Shown here: in pieces, positions 62,201 through 64,000 of the stretch
How positions within the stretch are numbered: position 1 is the first letter of the stretch
Layout: the number at the start of each line of letters is the position of its first letter
NCBI RefSeq assembly: GCF_016863495.1
Contig: NZ_BOOZ01000006.1
Coordinates: 62,001-126,000 of the forward strand
Length of the DNA: 64,000 nt
Direction of reading: 5' to 3'
From: Micromonospora andamanensis
GTDB lineage: Bacteria > Actinomycetota > Actinomycetes > Mycobacteriales > Micromonosporaceae
Notes under the pieces: model-generated
Seen by the model: the letters and a program-made list of their open reading frames with translations, nothing else
Told to the model about the DNA's origin: nothing
Databases searched by the model: none
Program-made: the position numbers and the translations under genes

Positions 62201-64000
62201 ATGCCGTTCGGGCGTGACAGGTCGCCGCTGGCTCTCCTCACCGCATTGGGGGTGGTAACGGCAGCGGCCTGTCTTGTGTGGGCTGTGCTGCACCTGGGAT
62301 CGCCCGCGCCTGAGCAGTGGGTGTACCTGTGGATGGGTGTCGCGCTCATGGCCATGGGCGCGACGCTCTCGGTGTCGTTGCAGCCCCGCCTGTCGATGCG
62401 GGTCACGCTGACGCCGACGGCCTGTCTGGTGTGCGCCTCGGTTTTGCCGGCGCCATGGGTCATCGTGTGTGCGGCTGCCGGCGTCGGTATTGCGCGGCTG
62501 GTGAGGCGTCCGCGATCTGCCTGGTTGCACAAGTTCGCGCACAACACGAGCATGGACATCGTCGCCGCAGCCCTGGCTGCGGGCGTAATGTTCACCGCCG
62601 GCGTGCGTCCCGAGATCGGCCAGCCCCCGCTGGCCGCTCCGTCTCTCCCCAGCCACGTGCTCGCTTTCCTGGTTGCGGCGGTCGTGGTGGTGCTGTTCGA
62701 GGAACTGGTCACCACAGCTGCGGTGACGCTGTCGACCAAGCGGCCATTCTTGGTCGTGCTACGCGGGCTGTGGCTGACGCGTCTGTGCGTCGCGCTCGCC
62801 GAGATCAGCGTGGCGGGTGTGGTGACGACCGTAGCTGGGCTGGAAAAACGAGTCCTCGTAGCGCTGCCGTTCGCGATGCTCGTGGTGTATCTCCTGCTCA
62901 AGTATCGACTGAAGCTCGTCGAGGAACGGCGGGTTTGGGAACGTCTGGCCGCGTTGAGCGATGCTCTGACGTCGCGTGATCTGGACGTGGTGCTGCAGAC
63001 CGCCGCCGGGGGTGTCGTCGGCCTGCTCGGCGTGAGCGCGGCAGATATCGAGATCTCGAGAAGCCAGCGGCTAGTGCGGGCGAGCCAGACGGGCGGTGTC
63101 GCCCGGGTGGTGTACGACGGGTCCACCGTTGACGCTCCTGCGTTGGACCATTCGCGGCACGCGGTGTCGTTCGGGTTCGGCACCGACGCGGACGGAGTCC
63201 AGGGCGTCCTCAGGCTCTACCTCCGCGGACCCCGAGACTCGCTGTCCGCACGCGAGGGCTCGACCGCTCGGGCCTTCGCTGCGACGTTGTCGTCCAGCCT
63301 GGACCTCGCACACGCCTACGGCCTGCTCGCCCTAGAGGCACGTCACCACGAGTCGGCCGCGCGCCACGACACAGAGACCGGCCTGTTGAACCGCGTCGGG
63401 TTGCTTCATCACCTCGGTGAGGGGTTCGGCGATCCGTGCCATGCCGTGGTGATTCGGCTCGACACCTACGCCCTCCTCGCCGATGCGGTCGGCAGAGACC
63501 ACGCGTTGAGCGTGCTGAGGACCATTGCTGGTCGGCTGCGGAAGGCGTCTGGAGACACAAGCTCTGTCGCTCGGGTCGGCGATGTGACCTTTGCTCTGGT
63601 CATGGCAGGTGTCGCGGCAGATGTCGCCTACCAGCGGGCATGCTGGGCGGTCGCGGCACTGCGCCGCGAGATTTGCCTTGATGGGCGCCGTTTAGTGGTA
63701 CGTGCGACTGCGGGCATGGCATCGGGGCCGCCTAACGCCGCGGTGATCGATGCCGCCGAGCGGGTGCTGTGGAGAGCCAGCCAGCGTGGTGATGATCGCC
63801 TGGTGTCGTATCAGGTGGGTGCCGTGCGCGAGTGGTCGCTAGACCGGGAGTTGAGCAGCTCGCGGATGTCGATCGCGTTCGAGCCGATCGTCGACTTGGC
63901 GAGCGGCAGGATCACCATGATGCAGTCTGTACCACGCTGGCTGTACTCGCGGCACGAGATGCTGACGGCCGACGACTACGTCTACCAGCTCATCGACAAG
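62201..64000 (+). CDS. membrane protein with degenerate GGDEF and EAL domains (3' end beyond window)
   Basis: At least 600 residues are visible; no stop occurs before the window end. About seven transmembrane helices fill residues 10-240, then a GAF-like region (about 255-385) and a GGDEF-type domain (from about 390: DTETGLLNRVGLLHHL). The signature GGDEF is replaced by VGDVT (459-463), so cyclase activity is unlikely. An EAL-type domain starts near 555 (IAFEPIVDLASGR), and its EAL reads QSV (575-577), suggesting no phosphodiesterase activity. It probably serves as a c-di-GMP receptor or a signal protein without enzyme function. An in-frame TAA at 62195 fixes ATG 62201 as the first possible start. 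It lies in the atypical region after the tRNA remnant. Confidence 0.85.
   Translation, partial: MPFGRDRSPLALLTALGVVTAAACLVWAVLHLGSPAPEQWVYLWMGVALMAMGATLSVSLQPRLSMRVTLTPTACLVCASVLPAPWVIVCAAAGVGIARLVRRPRSAWLHKFAHNTSMDIVAAALAAGVMFTAGVRPEIGQPPLAAPSLPSHVLAFLVAAVVVVLFEELVTTAAVTLSTKRPFLVVLRGLWLTRLCVALAEISVAGVVTTVAGLEKRVLVALPFAMLVVYLLLKYRLKLVEERRVWERLAALSDALTSRDLDVVLQTAAGGVVGLLGVSAADIEISRSQRLVRASQTGGVARVVYDGSTVDAPALDHSRHAVSFGFGTDADGVQGVLRLYLRGPRDSLSAREGSTARAFAATLSSSLDLAHAYGLLALEARHHESAARHDTETGLLNRVGLLHHLGEGFGDPCHAVVIRLDTYALLADAVGRDHALSVLRTIAGRLRKASGDTSSVARVGDVTFALVMAGVAADVAYQRACWAVAALRREICLDGRRLVVRATAGMASGPPNAAVIDAAERVLWRASQRGDDRLVSYQVGAVREWSLDRELSSSRMSIAFEPIVDLASGRITMMQSVPRWLYSRHEMLTADDYVYQLIDK

Overview
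The window looks like chromosomal DNA of a filamentous actinobacterium, most likely a member of the Micromonosporaceae (Micromonospora-like). The evidence is very high GC content, frequent GTG and a few TTG starts, ATGA/GTGA translational coupling, a BldC-type developmental regulator, an XRE/DUF397 pair, a SOS box of actinobacterial type, and menaquinone genes of the futalosine route. The genus is inferred, not proven.

Layout. 0-10 kb: mqnE (aminofutalosine synthase), an NlpC/P60 wall hydrolase, a Pro-rich membrane protein, a DEAD-box helicase with a structured leader, a cysteine desulfhydrase with an Lrp regulator, and bldC. 10-14 kb: menaquinone genes mqnM (UbiX), mqnP (UbiA) and mqnL (UbiD), with a class I terpene synthase set between them. 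14-20 kb: small regulatory and repair genes (transglutaminase-like, AhpD/MarR pair, XRE/DUF397, endonuclease V) and an isolated AAA ATPase behind an AT-rich palindromic promoter. 20-26.5 kb: a tightly coupled operon for heme and cytochrome c assembly (hemL, histidine phosphatase, resA, ccdA, resB, ccsB). 26.6-34.3 kb: a signalling block with a STAS protein, a response regulator, a 1456-residue multi-HAMP hybrid kinase and a SpoIIE-type phosphatase. 34-44.9 kb: an FAD oxidase, a prolyl oligopeptidase-family peptidase, a two-component pair, a PadR/ABC exporter set and an AraC regulator. 44.9-51 kb: a complete RsbR-RsbS-RsbT stressosome operon with an RsbX-like protein, a histidine kinase and an RsbU-like phosphatase, plus a divergent RsbV-like STAS gene. 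51-61.3 kb: MFS/GntR, MscL, a small gene under a perfect SOS box, a LuxR regulator, PP2C, a second PadR/ABC set, a beta-helix lipoprotein, an epimerase and a DUF1772 protein. 61.4-64 kb: a tRNA-Lys(TTT) whose 3' half is degenerate, then lower-GC sequence and a membrane GGDEF/EAL-like protein cut by the window end. This looks like the edge of an inserted or decayed element.

Two themes tie the window together. One is respiratory electron transfer: menaquinone, heme and cytochrome c maturation. The other is partner-switching stress signalling: three STAS-type single-domain or sensor proteins, two RsbT/RsbW-type ATPase domains fused to phosphatases, one free RsbT kinase, an RsbU-like phosphatase and two large kinases, but no sigma factor gene in the window. 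A recurring structural theme is a family of long hairpins at gene ends, three of them between convergent genes, each carrying GATC-containing arms and flanked by C-rich and/or G-rich tracts.
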